A DNA stretch of 62,000 nt from Cristatella mucedo. Lineage: Eukaryota > Bryozoa > Phylactolaemata > Cristatellidae. Each line of letters begins with the position of its first letter. Position 1 is the first letter of the stretch. Where the stretch lies: positions 615,001 to 677,000 of the forward strand of contig WPIO01000096.1 of NCBI GenBank assembly GCA_009760855.2, written 5' to 3'. Made by a program: the position numbers and the translations under genes. The notes under the pieces are model-generated. The model was not told where the DNA came from. It saw only the letters and a list, made by a program, of their open reading frames with translations, and did not search any database. This document shows positions 48,901 through 59,735 of the stretch, piece after piece.

Positions 48901-51824
48901 TAGAAGCGGCACCTGCCAAGGTGACGCTGTCGTGAGCGAATTTATGCTGCAGAGAAATCATCACGAGAGTGCGTTCCTCCAAAGACTTCGACAAAGGATT
49001 CGTTTTGAAATGCAGATGACTCGATCTTTCTTGAATAGCGCGTGTACGAGTCTGTTACACGGGTAATCTGTAGCCACATGGGCGTGTGCTGTATAATGCT
49101 GGGCCGAAATGGGTCGCTACAGCGTGCGAAGCTTTCCCGAAATCGACTTGCCGAAGGCTCGCTACCAGAATCGTCGGAAGTTTGTGGGCATGTGACAAAT
49201 CACTATCAAGCAATGTTCCAATTACGACTTGGTTATGGAATAATAATAAAAGTATAATAGTAATGATAATAATAATAAAATTAAAATAGTAAGTACATTA
49301 TAGTACCTAAAAAGCTAAATCTCTTGCTTGCAGTATGATTAGTAAAGGACCGTGATGGCTATGACCAGTGAAATTGATAACGCACAGGGATTCGGCCGCT
49401 AAATGATGGTCCATGGTTGATTTTCTAGCAGTCGCTGTGTTCCGACTAGGCTTACTTTGTGGAAGCTGTTTAGGTGTCATTAATCCCGCATGAAACCTAG
49501 AATTATTGCAGTTAGAATAGTTCAACAATGCTAGTCGACACCTGGTTTTTTCATTCAAGTAACAGGACCTAGAAACACACTGGTTAAACATATTCGGCAT
49601 CTTGTCAGCAGCACTGTAACGTTACGTTTAGAGCCCGTAATTATACTGAAACGGCCCTTCTGGAGGAAATGGGTAGATTGCTCAGAGCAAATATGGTCAT
49701 ATCACATTGTTAGACTCACACTTTCCCTAATTTACGTGTCAGTAAGAGAAAGGTAAGGCCGCTTGGCCAATGCTTGGTCAGCTCAATGCCCGAATGTCAG
49801 GCAATTGGTATGCAATTCCTTTTTATGTCTGAAGCATCACATCGAGGAACTCGTTGCTTATGCAGTTTTGTTAACTTAGTATAAGATCGAGGAAAAGGTT
49901 TGCATGCTGTGTCAAAATAATGACTTGATTCATTAAAATAATAATTTAATGGTTATTTATTAAAATAATTATTTTAACCCGGTGCACACTTTTCCCTCAG
50001 CTTTATACTTTACTTTCTTTCGTATGCCGCACGGCTGTTCATATGTCTATATATGTCTTCAGTGTGATGTGCACGCCGGTGTGCGTATTTGCAAGCATGT
50101 GTGTACACGCGAACGTGCATGTATGTGCACACACATTCTTGCAATCTCGCGTGCTCATGTGTGTGAGCCTTGGCATTCTGACCATCGCGCCCCCTTGCTG
50201 ATCCGTCTGCCTGCAGGCAGTGCGTGGTCGGAGACTCACACGGCGGCCTCGCGCTGCTCGACCTGCGCGCCCGTCGGGCGGTGTGCTGCTTCAAGGGTTG
50301 CATCGCTGGATCGGTGCGTGCCGTCGAGTGCCACCCGACGGCACCCGTCGTCGCCTCGTGCGGACTCGATCGCTTCCTGCGAGTTCACGACCTGAGAACG
50401 AAGGAGCTGCTGCACAAGGTGAGTGCAGTCTGCCGGGCTTGGCGTTCCCGCTTCGACGCCACTCGCGAGTCGGAGAAAGGCGCTTACATACGTCCTTCCG
50501 TACGAATCTCTTTTCCGAGAACTGCCCCCCCCGCTTGAATCGCATTGATTTTGAAAGTTTGCTCGGCACCGGAAGCGTACACAAATGAGTTGCTGCCTTT
50601 TGGGAGATTAGAAATCGTGACCGCTTCCTTTTCTTTTTTACACCGATCGTAGGTTATTTAAGCCTCGATAGATTCAGGCCGTCCGAAAAAACCGCGATAG
50701 TCACGAGCCCTTGCAGGATCCGGTGGATATAAATTATACGGAGGTTATGACCGTTGTACAATAATACAAGGTCGTGAACGTTCTTCTTATGCCTGCGAGC
50801 AGCTCACTGCATGTGAACTCACTTCGCTGAGTCATTGTGGCTCCGTCAACGAACACTAGGCTTCGCCATCTTGCCACTTGACGGAAGTGTGGCATCTTGC
50901 CACGTGATGCAAGTGCACTATCTTGTGGCATGACGGACATAATCGCTTTAATTAGTAGAGATGCTCGATTGTGTTCATTGTCCGCTGTGTTAATGGGGGG
51001 GGGGGCTTTTGTGCTTGGGTATTGCTTCCTGATATGCACTCTTGCTCATCGTGAATGCTGCCAAGTGCATAGGCTACAAGCAAGTGAGTGTGCTGCCTCT
51101 CTCCACACACACACATGTGCTCGTAGCTCTACACATTTCTATCCACGCATTTGCAAGCATGTGCGTGCACGCAAACGTGCATGTGCACGCATACATTCCA
51201 TGCTGCCATGTCTTCTCTCCACACATGCCGTGTGCTCGTAGCCACGTGACTAGACTAAATCAAGCTTGCCGTGTGTGGGTACACATCGTACTCTTGTGTG
51301 CATGCGTGAGTGAGTGCGTGCGTGAGTGTTTGTGGCTCTCATCGAGTCTGCAGCTGACTGCACTTGCACTTGCGTGGGGATGCACGCAGGCCTGCCTGCT
51401 TTCAAGGCAACAGCTGGCACGCATCCTTCACGGCTGCCGGAGTTGGAGTGCGAGTCGCTCGTTTTATTTGTTGCAGTTCTACTTGAAGTCGCGGCTAAAC
51501 ACCCTGCTGCTCAGCAGGAAGTGGCCCGACGGTGATGACGGCGGCGAGGCTGGCGGAGCCGCCGCGCAGCGCACCCTGCCGGCGGCCGCCGGTGGGCCGG
51601 CAGCCGATGGGGGCAGTGGTGGTGTGCCGGATCAGTGTGCCGAGGATGAGCACTCTGACGGCGACGATCTGTGGGACGCTCTGGACGTGGTGACGGACGG
51701 CACGCCGAAAGCAGCGGCCCCCAAGAGGAAGAAGGCGACTGGCGGAAGGTCGCGGCGCGGAGCAAAGAAGGCGGCTGCCAGGGGAGCGGCAGACAGGAAG
51801 CGAAGTGAGAGCGGCGGACAGTAA
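35948..51824 (+). CDS. WDR74: WD repeat-containing protein 74, nine exons
   Basis: Exons: 35948-36002, 37554-37660, 38543-38664, 39073-39184, 42031-42183, 46636-46737, 48111-48217, 50217-50418, 51477-51824. Phases chain exactly to 435 residues (human WDR74: 385). Landmarks: HVYVGADTGLLKG (about 7-19), YITCTVGGNLRLWAE (97-111), VATGGQENALKLWDI (about 155-169), VFTAKN then VRNDWLNLRVPVW (178-196), VVGDSHGGLALLDL, ECHPTAPVVASCGLDRFLRV (about 290-309), and FYLKSRLNTLLLS (321-333). The end is a low-complexity, acidic then Lys/Arg-rich tail (DGDDLWDALD, then a basic nuclear/nucleolar-type stretch). By family knowledge it is a nucleolar seven-blade propeller that works with the AAA ATPase NVL in 60S pre-ribosome maturation. 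The stop overlaps a possible donor (GTAAGC at 51814), so a longer isoform is conceivable. Confidence 0.94.
36003..37553. other. WDR74 intron 1, CpG/GC-rich
   Basis: Very GC-rich first 700 bp (GCGGCGG-type runs, C-run at 36499-36508), consistent with a CpG-rich 5' region. Includes a 17-bp inverted pair near 36918-36950 (gcgagcaaagtagcagc / gctactttgctcgc) and a (TG)n run at 37284-37350. The 258-codon plus frame across exon 1 is in the wrong frame for WDR74. Confidence 0.5.
37910..38022. repeat. (CT)n / CTGTCT microsatellite
   Basis: Irregular tctgtccc units grading into pure CT (about 37961-38010) in WDR74 intron 2. Confidence 0.9.
39899..40085 (-). mobile_element. Two adjoining reverse SINE remnants
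   Basis: 39899-39958 has reversed box B (ggctcgaaccgacgacc) and box A (gcgagcaccttacccatta). 39958-40085 has the family 1 tail and body (gctgattttaacagcttcat, agagccttgacggctgtcac, ggatttgaatccccga). Both are diverged. In WDR74 intron 4. Confidence 0.6.
40413..40540 (-). mobile_element. LINE 3' tail fragment
   Basis: (TAA)n run, gcacttgataaagcgccctc, agagaactcaatctctccct, aggcgcttagcatttgctgc and the catgcttg 3' UTR, in reverse. In WDR74 intron 4. Confidence 0.75.
42700..42967. repeat. 23-27 bp minisatellite ending in (GCT)n
   Basis: About nine copies of ctgcctgcctattgctgcat with variable ctg number, followed by about 12 GCT triplets (42929-42967). In WDR74 intron 5; the Cys/Leu/Ala-rich frames are artefacts. 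Confidence 0.92.
43515..43625 (-). mobile_element. LINE 3' tail fragment, diverged
   Basis: ataataattataataataca, aggaccctcagagaacttaa, tttctttctggccacttcac, tgctgcaaagg: a decayed reverse copy of the family terminus. Confidence 0.6.
44493..44564. repeat. 18-bp tandem repeat, four copies
   Basis: ctggaaggacaagaggat is repeated four times without variation in WDR74 intron 5. Confidence 0.95.
44867..44905. repeat. (GA)n microsatellite
   Basis: agagaaagagagaggagag followed by a pure GA run in WDR74 intron 5. Confidence 0.9.
47018..47170 (-). mobile_element. SINE family 1, diverged reverse copy
   Basis: Tail attagctggttttacagcct, cttgtgtagtggcagaagag, body gaccatcaccatcgcttgag, box B remnant gagctcgaatccacgaccc. 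In WDR74 intron 7. Confidence 0.6.
47425..47800 (+). mobile_element. LINE reverse-transcriptase fragment, inactive
   Basis: Reads SVLGPVLFTLYTVPLADVV and FHFYAGDTRLQLCFDPSQPS: the catalytic YADD has become YAGD. It is followed by a deletion into 3' UTR-like sequence (tgccgagagagagcgaggtt, agctctcttagggtgct) and an ATT run. Sense in WDR74 intron 7. Confidence 0.8.
48591..48635. repeat. 15-bp tandem repeat, three copies
   Basis: cggtggaccgatgat is repeated three times, the last diverged, in WDR74 intron 7. Confidence 0.85.
48636..50216. other. Remainder of WDR74 intron 7
   Basis: A (TAA)n-type AT-rich run lies at about 49239-49300 and another at 49918-49976; otherwise unique-looking. The GT-rich stretch 50060-50165 resembles 51100-51330 in the next intron. 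Confidence 0.45.
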
Positions 51825-52111
51825 GCAAAGTCTCGCCGCGTTCGAAGTGGCTACCTGCAGTGGCTCCTTGGAGTGAACTCGCGCACGCGGCGACTTGTCG
51901 TGCCCAGCACTTCTGTAGGGGCTCGTGGGCACGCGATGGCGGCGAGACGAATAGCGAAGCCCCCACAAGCGAGTCGTGGTGTTGTCGACGACGGCTTTAT
52001 TGAGTGATCTAGCAGCCGTCGTGCGTGCTGCTCCAGAGCACGTGGTGTTGAGAGAGAGAGAAGAGAGTGGATAGCGTGCGTGCAGGCCGACGCACAGGCA
52101 GAAAGTAAATT

Positions 52112-52170
52112 GCGCGGCAAGGTGCACGTCACCTGCCGGCAAGGAGCGCGTCACGTGCCGGCAAGGAGCG
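52112..52170. repeat. 23-bp direct repeat with E-box
   Basis: The unit gtcac[c/g]tgccggcaaggagcgc occurs twice in tandem; the second copy has cacgtg. It lies about 300 bp past the WDR74 stop in CpG-rich DNA. Confidence 0.75.
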
Positions 52171-52639
52171 CGAGCGTTGGGCGAATGGAACGTCGGCTGG
52201 GGGCGGAACCACGTGATGGCGATGACACGCCCACACTTCCTCTGCGCAGGGCCTCTCTCTGCTTACTCATTTTGTGGCAAATGTGAAAGCGGAGAGAGGG
52301 GGAGATGGAGGGGGAGAAGGAGGGCCGCTGCTGCCACCGCCGCCTTGAGCCTCGTTTGTTCGCCGGCCGGGACGCTCTGGCTGCATGTGAGGGAGCCTGC
52401 AAGCGCGGGCATGCCCGTACGTGCATACATGCCGTGCATACTTGCCCGCGAATGCATCGTGTGCGCACAGGTGTGTGCGATTCCAGCGTTCAGTCGCTGC
52501 CTGAAGTCGTTGGCTTTGCACCGGGGCAGCAGCAGCAGCTACTGCTGCTGCGTTAGCAGCTGGTGTGGTCCGTGAGCTTGTCGAATGTCGCTCAAGACGG
52601 CTTGTCGCAGACCCAGCACTGTCACGGAGCGTAGCATTG

Positions 52640-52788
52640 TCAGCCGATGGGCGATGCATGTGGTAACCGAGGCAGCAGCAGCAACGAGTCTACCGCCGGT
52701 CTGCTCTCGTTGCAGAGCATGAGTGAACCGCAGCGGCCCTCTTCCGGTGTGACGCGGCAGACCTCAGACAGCCACGGCATGATCACGT
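52640..52788 (+). other. Possible terminal coding exon of an unidentified gene
   Basis: After a plausible acceptor (gcattgtcag) the plus strand is open to a TGA at 52786-52788, reading PMGDACGNRGSSSNES, then SLQSMSEPQRPSSGVTRQTS and DSHGMIT. Third positions are mostly G/C, and the Ser-rich C-terminus looks like a real protein tail. I recognise no family and found no convincing upstream exons. An AATAAA lies at 53333-53338. It could also be an alternative 3' exon of WDR74. Confidence 0.25.
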
Positions 52789-53332
52789 GAGGTCTCCTCA
52801 GCCACGCCGATGCACGAGCACACGCAGATGCATCTCGGCAGCAAGGCCTAGATCGGCCGGCACGGAGGAAGTCGATGCTGGAGCGTGCGAGCGTGGCCAG
52901 GCGCCGTGGGCGCAGTCGGAGTGCTAGAAGGCCCGAAGCTTCAGCCACGGCGTGACCACCGTGTGACCTGTACCGTGACCTTCGAGCCATCGGCTCGGCT
53001 GACGTTGTCTAGCAGTCCTCGTGCCGCTGCTGCCAGCCAGCCGCGCTGCTGCTGGTGCCCAGGTGACGCGCCGCCGGCCACCTGCTCATGCTGCAGCGCT
53101 TTGGAATGCTTGCTACACGGGGGGGGGGTGAGGGAGGGTTGTTGGGGTTAGAGCTGTTTTGCTGTCTATGAATCAGCAGCAGCAGCCGCCGCATCCCTTC
53201 CCAAGCATCCCACCTGCATCCTGCATTGGCGCATTGTGTGAGAGAGAGAGAGCCTCAGGCAGGCGGGCGCTCACGCAGAAGCCCGCCTGCAGTGCGCCCT
53301 TGCTGGGTGGGGTGTGCAAGTCAATAAAGAGA

Positions 53333-53338
53333 GCTGCT
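53333..53338 (+). terminator. Isolated AATAAA poly(A) signal
   Basis: The first clear plus-strand AATAAA past the WDR74 stop, about 1.5 kb away, in gtcaataaagagagctgctt. It could serve a long WDR74 3' UTR or the possible exon at 52640-52788. Confidence 0.3.
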
Positions 53339-53683
53339 TGCACTCGCTGCCATTGCTTGTTGTCGACGTCACGCGCATTAGCTTGTCGTTTCCAAGGAGA
53401 TCTCTGCTGTCTCGTGCTGACCGTTCAGCGATTAGCTCCACCACCGAGTCCCATCAAGCAGCTTGCATTTCTGCCGATTTCGAGCCGACGAGAGAGAGAG
53501 AGACTGAGAGACAGAGAGACAGAGGCTGCACTTCATAGGATTTGTGGGAAGCATTGAATGTATGGGTATTTTAATGTTCTGCTGGCAGTGGTTGTTGGGG
53601 ATTCGTAGGTGGCCGACGAATGTGCCTTAGAAGCTACCGCGAGAGTGCCAATAGGCTAACGTTGCTGTGGTTGCTGCTAGTGG

Positions 53684-53924
53684 TGAAGTATTCGTATTGA
53701 ATTCGAATTCATATATTTATTATTATATATAATATTAATATAATTAATTACGTTATTAATTATTAATGATACTATTATTAATATTGTCAGAATGTTATTA
53801 TTATTTCATAATATTATAAATTATTAATTTTTATTGATTATTATAATATTTATTATATTAATTAATATGATTAATTATATATTAGATATGAATATATGAA
53901 TTCGTATATAATGAAGTATTCGTA
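53684..53924. repeat. AT-rich foldback-like element with 13-bp direct repeats
   Basis: An extremely AT-rich 215-bp core (53697-53911) lies between two exact copies of TGAAGTATTCGTA (53684-53696, 53912-53924). Near each end are inverted motifs cgaattcatatatttat (53704-53720) and atgaatatatgaattcg (53888-53904), 16 of 17 complementary. This looks like a MITE-like insertion with an unusually long target duplication. Confidence 0.75.
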
Positions 53925-54333
53925 ATGGCGAAATACTCATTTGGTCGAACTTACGGCAGAGCTGAGCTCGGTGAGGCACTGCTTTTAGATGGTCATTGTA
54001 TTGACCTTTGACCTTGTCTTTTATATCCCAGTGTCGTCTGCACTGGACCGAAAATTCGGCTTCGAGAACTCAATGGCCGAATCGCCTGAGTCTGCTAAAA
54101 AAAAAATATCAGAGATAGGAAAAGCACTTGACCTTTTGTGCTGTTGCAACAATTGCAGCAATTGGCCTTCGTCACAGGCTTTTGAGTGATGCAGGTAAAC
54201 CGTCAGAGAGGCTCCTCCCACTCTGACCAGAGAGGAGCGAGCGAGCCAACTGAAGGCACGGTCTCTGCCGCTGGTCAAGGTCAAGCTGTGCCACTCGAGT
54301 AAGCAGAGATGGTTATGAAGCTAGCCTATTAGT
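53925..54333. other. Intergenic, no feature recognised
   Basis: Two short overlapping frames (66 and 87 codons) without supporting context. Confidence 0.4.
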
Positions 54334-55395
54334 TGTAACGCTGAGTAGGCTTGACCTGCCGCTTACCTAGCTGCGTAGCCTAGCGCCTAATGCCGTTCGG
54401 TGTGCGCCTACGCGCAATAAGCTGGCCGCCACGAAACGAGCGTGTCTGGCGCTGACCTACTTACCATTACTAAAGGGCGTCGCGAGTCCGCGGCGTGAAT
54501 TGGAAAGCGAGACACACAAATTGGGGATTTAACTGAACTTTATTCGCAAGTGCACAAAGTCGCTGCGTGTCTAGCTCGGTTTTATCTCCACACTACTCGC
54601 ACGTTCTCAACAGCACCAACACTTGCGGAGGGAATACTTCTCACTGGAGCGCGAACCGGAGCCTAAACCCTAACCGGAGACCTGGGGCTTCACACACACC
54701 AACTACGTCTAGCTCGCACCGGCAATTCCTTATGCCGAGCCCACGCGCTAGCGCGCGCACACGAAAGAAACACAAAATGCCAGCTCGGGCGCGAAACGAC
54801 CGTATTCGGTGGAGTCCACCGAATCCTCCTAGCGCAGTCTCGTCCTGTTCCGTCAATCGTCGGCGAACAGCCCGCTCTTCTCCCTCGCTTTCAGAGAAAC
54901 GAGTGCCCGACGGCGTCGAAGCGCGAAGCCGCAGAAAGAAGTCGAAAGGAGCCGAACAAAAGACCCAGAGCGTCGAGCGTCGCTCGACTCTTAAATACCT
55001 AGCCGAGACAATGGGGCAAGAGCTTAGTGGTAACGGGCCCGACACCGTGGCCCATTACGGTAAAGAATTAATACCGCCACTAGGCACCCGTGTCTAGCTT
55101 GAATGCCGAATAGGTTCCTGACGATTCTTTTTGGACAGAGTTATGGCCGATGTTGACAGGCCAGCCAACATCAATCAGCAGCTCCCGCGGGTATCGGACC
55201 AATTCTAAAGGCCGAATCGCCAGCGCTGGTCTCAGAGCTTCCTGGCTTGCTCTTAAGCTCTTGCTCTTCAGCTCTTGCTCTCCAACCGCACTGGTGCTCT
55301 TCTCTGGCTCACTGCTCAAGATAGAGGAGTTCCGGCCCGCCGCCGAACTGCTCTTGTTCGCGCTAAAATTAAGCCAAGGCCAGCAAGGCGCTACA
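54334..55395 (-). mobile_element. Solo LTR, family A, older and internally deleted
   Basis: Same ends as the LTRs at 26512 and 28950 (tgtaacgctgag ... ggcgctaca), same minus-strand TATTTAA (54997-54991) and AATAAA (54544-54539). It is about 1,062 bp instead of 1,365 bp and has many substitutions. The 4-bp flanks differ (TAGT / GTAT), so no target duplication remains. Confidence 0.85.
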
Positions 55396-55639
55396 GTATG
55401 TCAAATGAATATGCCGTAAAAATGAGTGAAGCAAGTCTTCGTAGTCGATCCACTACTCGATGACAAGTCGGCGAAGGTCCATAAGGCGTGTCGTAGTTCG
55501 GCAATTGCCAAGTTCACGATACGCAAGCCGTATACTATGTTAGTTAGCGTACTTTTGCACCGACCTGCGATGTGGCACCGCTCTGCTGCGCACACTCGGA
55601 CGTTCGGACATGGCGCCTCGGAGCTCGCGTTTTTCTTTT

Positions 55640-55643
55640 GCTA

Positions 55644-55675
<32 letters not shown>

Positions 55676-55730
55676 CGTATATATATATACGTATATATAT
55701 ATATGTATGTTTATATGTATATGTATACAT
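55640..55730. repeat. (TA)n / TATG microsatellite
   Basis: About 90 bp of TA with tacgta and tgta interruptions; source of artefactual Tyr/Ile-rich frames. Confidence 0.9.
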
Positions 55731-56167
55731 TTCCGTCGGAAAGCTCCGGAGCTCAAGAGGCGTCGCGAGGATCGCTTGCATCGCGAAGAGTCAGAGTAGT
55801 AGCCACGGTGTCGGTGCTAGTGGCGCTCTTCTTTCGCTCGCTTCCAAGAGAAATTAGCCGACGAGAGATCGTAGTTAAGAAATGGCAGTTTTCGTTAAGG
55901 AAAGGCACATCATATAGGCTAGAGATTCTCAGGCGGCGCCAGGTCTGACACTGTGTGACTGCATTATGTAGGGGTCCGAAAAGTATTTGAGCGACAGTAG
56001 AAACTCGGACAGACTTCTCCAGGAAGCGCACTGCTAGCTGTGTGCCCACGAGGAAAAGCGACGGAGAGCTTTGCTCAATGTGGACGGATAGCTTCTAATG
56101 ATACGTATGTTCAGAATGATTTTGAAGTCTTAATTCCAAAGTAATTGCCCAGTGAATCGCAAAGAAG

Positions 56168-57106
56168 TGCACTGGAGCAGCTCTCAGGCTAGCCGCGATA
56201 TTAGCCCTTGCCTTAGTGGGTCTGACTAGAGCACCTAGAGCAACCCGTGGCGGCCGGACTAGCCAAGAAGAATTGGTTAGGGGGACACATTAGTTAACCG
56301 GGAGCGGAACGAGGCGTCAGTTTGACAGTGAGATCCGCTCAGGTTAGAATGGAGCTTGGTTAGACAAAGAGCGGTCAGGATGTGGACCGACAACTGTGCT
56401 CCACTAGACAAAGAGCGAAAGGATGGCAAGCTGCACCGCTAGACAAAGAGCGAATAGATGGCAAGCTGGCGGAGGAACCGTCTAATAAATTACAGGTAAA
56501 AGCGAATAAGCTGAGGACGGACACCGAGAGCCGACAAAATAGCAGCTACGCTCAAGGTCAAAAGGGCGGAGAGAGAGAGGGAGAGAGTATAAACGACACG
56601 ACTGACAGCTGAGAGCGGCAGCTTCGGTAGTCGATGCGAGACTACGCCTCGAGAGCACGAGTTAGTCGAACCTACGGCGACGAACAGCTAAGTGCAACTT
56701 AGACTGTGCGGTTGTGTTCTGCCGGCTACTCATATCTTGAGGTGCTGTAGCGGTTCGCCTTCGGGGTCGGGACCACTGCTAGCGACGCAGGCGTGCGGTA
56801 GCTTATCGTAGTCGGGCTTCGGGAGTTCTCGCGCAGTTAACTCCGTCGGTCCGGTGCGCGGCGGCGGCGCGTAAACGCGCAGGGTAGTTTATTATACTCG
56901 GGCTTCGGGAGTTCGCGCAGTTAACTCCGTCTGTCCGGTGCGCGCCGCGTAAAGCGCTTGCGCCGGCGCGTAAGGACTACTAACAGGCCCACAATAAACT
57001 GTTGCTTCGGCACCCAGTTGTGGCCGCTTGTGTTTTAACCACGCTGCAGCTCTGCACTACACCGTCCACCAGTAGAGAGCCGGGGACGAGCTTCTGCGCG
57101 GTTACA
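56168..57106 (+). mobile_element. Solo LTR, family B
   Basis: A 939-bp TG...CA unit (tgcactggag ... gcggttaca) with TATAAA at 56588-56593 and AATAAA at 56993-56998, reading in the plus sense. It is the inverted relative of 25368-26286 and includes the same internal tandem (cgcagttaactccgtc, twice). The flanks GAAG and CAAG differ at one base, so the target duplication is nearly but not exactly preserved. Confidence 0.83.
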
Positions 57107-58567
57107 CAAGAATCGCAAGCTACTCCTCTTGGAACTTCTAGTATTAATCTAACTTCCCAGCCTGCAGTTCAATATTTATGCAAAACGACTCAATCGGTAA
57201 CTACTATGCCAGAACCGCTAAACTGTTAACGTTAAAAAATTATTTGGTCCTTGCATATTATGATGTCTGCAGCAATTCAAATTAATATTTTATGCCGTTT
57301 TAGAAAAATGCGTAATCCTGCATTTTAGGACTTTGAGCATTGCCGACCCTTTGCTCTGTTCAATTAAAAGGACCAGTTTGAAAAGAAAATACCTGACCTT
57401 TAGCTAAAGCAGAGCTTCGAATATTACAATTTTTCGCTAGCATCGCATAGGCAATCACAGCCATTTTGATTTCAGGAGCTTTTTTCTTTAGTGGGTTTTT
57501 CTTTAGTTTTTTTTTCGGCCTTGCGACAGGGTTGAAGGTGAAAAGCCGGTGGTTTACTTCGGGGCAGATAGCAATCTCGTTCGAACGTCAGAGTTGTGTC
57601 GCCAAAGTTGTATGCGCTATTTGCAATTTTATCAAGCGTTTTTCAAATCTAAAGGACAAATATTCATATTGCTTCTTCTACATTTCATCCCTATCTATGT
57701 TGTTTCGCCCTTAGGAGGTCCTAAACTCGTTATTAGGGCAGATCGCAATGTAGCTGGAGATTCAGCGATTCGTTTCCTTTCTCGCAAAAATCTCTTCTGA
57801 TTTCGTTGAGTATGTAAACGATTCTAACAGTTCTATTATATACACATATATATTTACGCACAGTATTCCAACAGATTCTAGTACAGTCACGGTTTTGCAA
57901 CAGGTTAAGTGAGCTAATTTTATTTAGACTTTCTAAGGTGAAGAACCAGTCTATATATTACATAATGATGTAATAGAAGTCACATGTTATCTATTTCATG
58001 TAAAGTTCCGTATACTTGAAAAAGCTATTAACTGTATACATTACAGAATATGTAGCTTTACACTTTTTTGTGTGGATGGCACATGGCTACATTTTTTTGA
58101 ACCATACAGAAACTGGACAAGTTGTTCATAGAGCCTAAGCAATTCTGCACAGCAATATAAAAGGGAATCTTGAAGCAAGAAAGCTTGCGAATCTCGAGCG
58201 CACAATCGCAATATGTAGGCTAGTTTTGTCCTACGGGATTAAGTTCTGTGGCTGGATCTGTTCGCTCGTAAATTGCAGATGCTAAAAGGAAAAATGTTAT
58301 TTCTTCACTTAGTTCGTGACCAGGCTCCGGCTCAGCGATTTATCATCCTTGAAACCCGTTGTACTCTCGTCAGCTGCATTGCAGGGAATGTTGGCGATAG
58401 CAGGACAACAGGCGCCTATAGAAAACATCTGTACTCTTTAGTTTGGGAGGCTCTCTTTGCTCGTGGATGGCCGCCGAGTGCAAAAGCTGCGTCAGGAAAA
58501 TTAGTCGGTGTGCCCAAATGTCGGGGAGCGTGGGAGCAATTGATAATAAGAGCTTCTTCCCCTTAAA
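57107..58567. other. AT-rich intergenic region, no gene recognised
   Basis: Base composition drops sharply in GC relative to its surroundings. Plus-strand frames of 82-97 codons occur (57466-57714, 57549-57800, 58273-58566), with no recognisable domain and frames that do not join. They may be remnants of an old insertion. Confidence 0.4.
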
Positions 58568-58705
58568 TGCCGAGCTGGTTTGGTCCAGCGGTTAAGGTGC
58601 TCACCCCGACCAAGGTCTGGCTGAGGTCGTGGGCTCGAACCCCGAGGCATATTCGAATGAATACAGCTGAAGCGCTCATGGGTCGCTATACAAACGAATT
58701 ATATT
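58568..58705 (+). mobile_element. SINE family 2
   Basis: Box A tggtccagcggttaaggtgc, box B gtgggctcgaaccccg, then an eroded LINE-like tail (gctgaagcgctcatgggtcg) and ctatacaaacgaattatatt. The most tRNA-like head in the window. Confidence 0.82.
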
Positions 58706-59111
58706 ATTATATAATGCCTGTTAGTTAGCCTAGATGATACTGGTGAGCACACAGCTACTGTATTGGAGTAGCAATCGCTTCACAGTTTGGCAGTTTCTGC
58801 TCACACATGTTTCGAGTGGAGTGATCAATCTCGCCCCTGGCCATTTTCAACAAAGCCGCATCGCCAGCCGTGAGCCATTTCTTCACTTTGACTCTGCCAA
58901 AGCATTCTGCTGCATCACGGGCTACATTGCTCTGCTGATGCTACTCACCGGAAGCGGCAGCAGCAATCCAACCAATTGTTGGCATGCAGAAACAGTCATG
59001 GCCAGTTACAGCAATTCCACTCACATGTTGATCGCAAAAGGCCTCTCCAGTGGGCAGGCACCCTGGCCACCTGGTGACCCAGCAGGCTTGTTGCCCCTGA
59101 AAGTCTTCAAC

Positions 59112-59262
59112 CAGGAAGTAAGGCACTCACTCCCCGCGACCCAGGTCGCGGTTAGGTTCGAGTCGTGCAGCAGGCAATCCTTCTTTGCTCACTGCTAACG
59201 GTGATGATAGCAGCCAAAGCTCTTCTGCAGTGATACACAAATGAGGCTGCCAAAACAACTAA
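59112..59262 (+). mobile_element. SINE family 1, diverged copy
   Basis: Box B remnant ggttaggttcgagtcgtgca, then ggcaatccttctttgctcac, cggtgatgatagcagccaaa, gctcttctgcagtgatacac and aaatgaggctgccaaaac. Confidence 0.65.
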
Positions 59263-59735
59263 ATCTTGGTAGAGCTCAGACAATGGGAAGGAAAGTAAAT
59301 AGATGTGCTAGCAAATAGGTAGGCTAGCAATAGCCTTGCGGCGGCTGCTTGCACCAATTGTTGATCGGCAGCTTTAGCTGCACTGGAGAACAACGAAGGT
59401 GATTCTTCGTGTGACTAGGTATATATGAGGATACAGCTAGTGTGACTATCACATGAATATGTCTATGTGACACAACCATGTGACTCGGTATACAGGAGGA
59501 TACAGGCTAGTGTGCAGCTGGCCAAAGCAACAACTGTTTGCACTCTGCAAGCAAGCTATGCAAATGTCCGAATACTATAAATAATATTGTCATCATTGCT
59601 GAGCTCCAAATTCGACACAAGGTCAAGGTCATAAAACATCAAGATCGGTACGAGCAACGGATGATCTCGGCATCTCCATCCGTCGTAGGAGCCAAAGTAA
59701 TACGATGACTGCATCCTTCGAAGGAACATTGTTAT

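Noticed and set aside
57466-57800. Small membrane-like proteins in the AT-rich region
   Set aside because: Two overlapping frames with homopolymer-driven Phe runs; no consistent gene model or motif.
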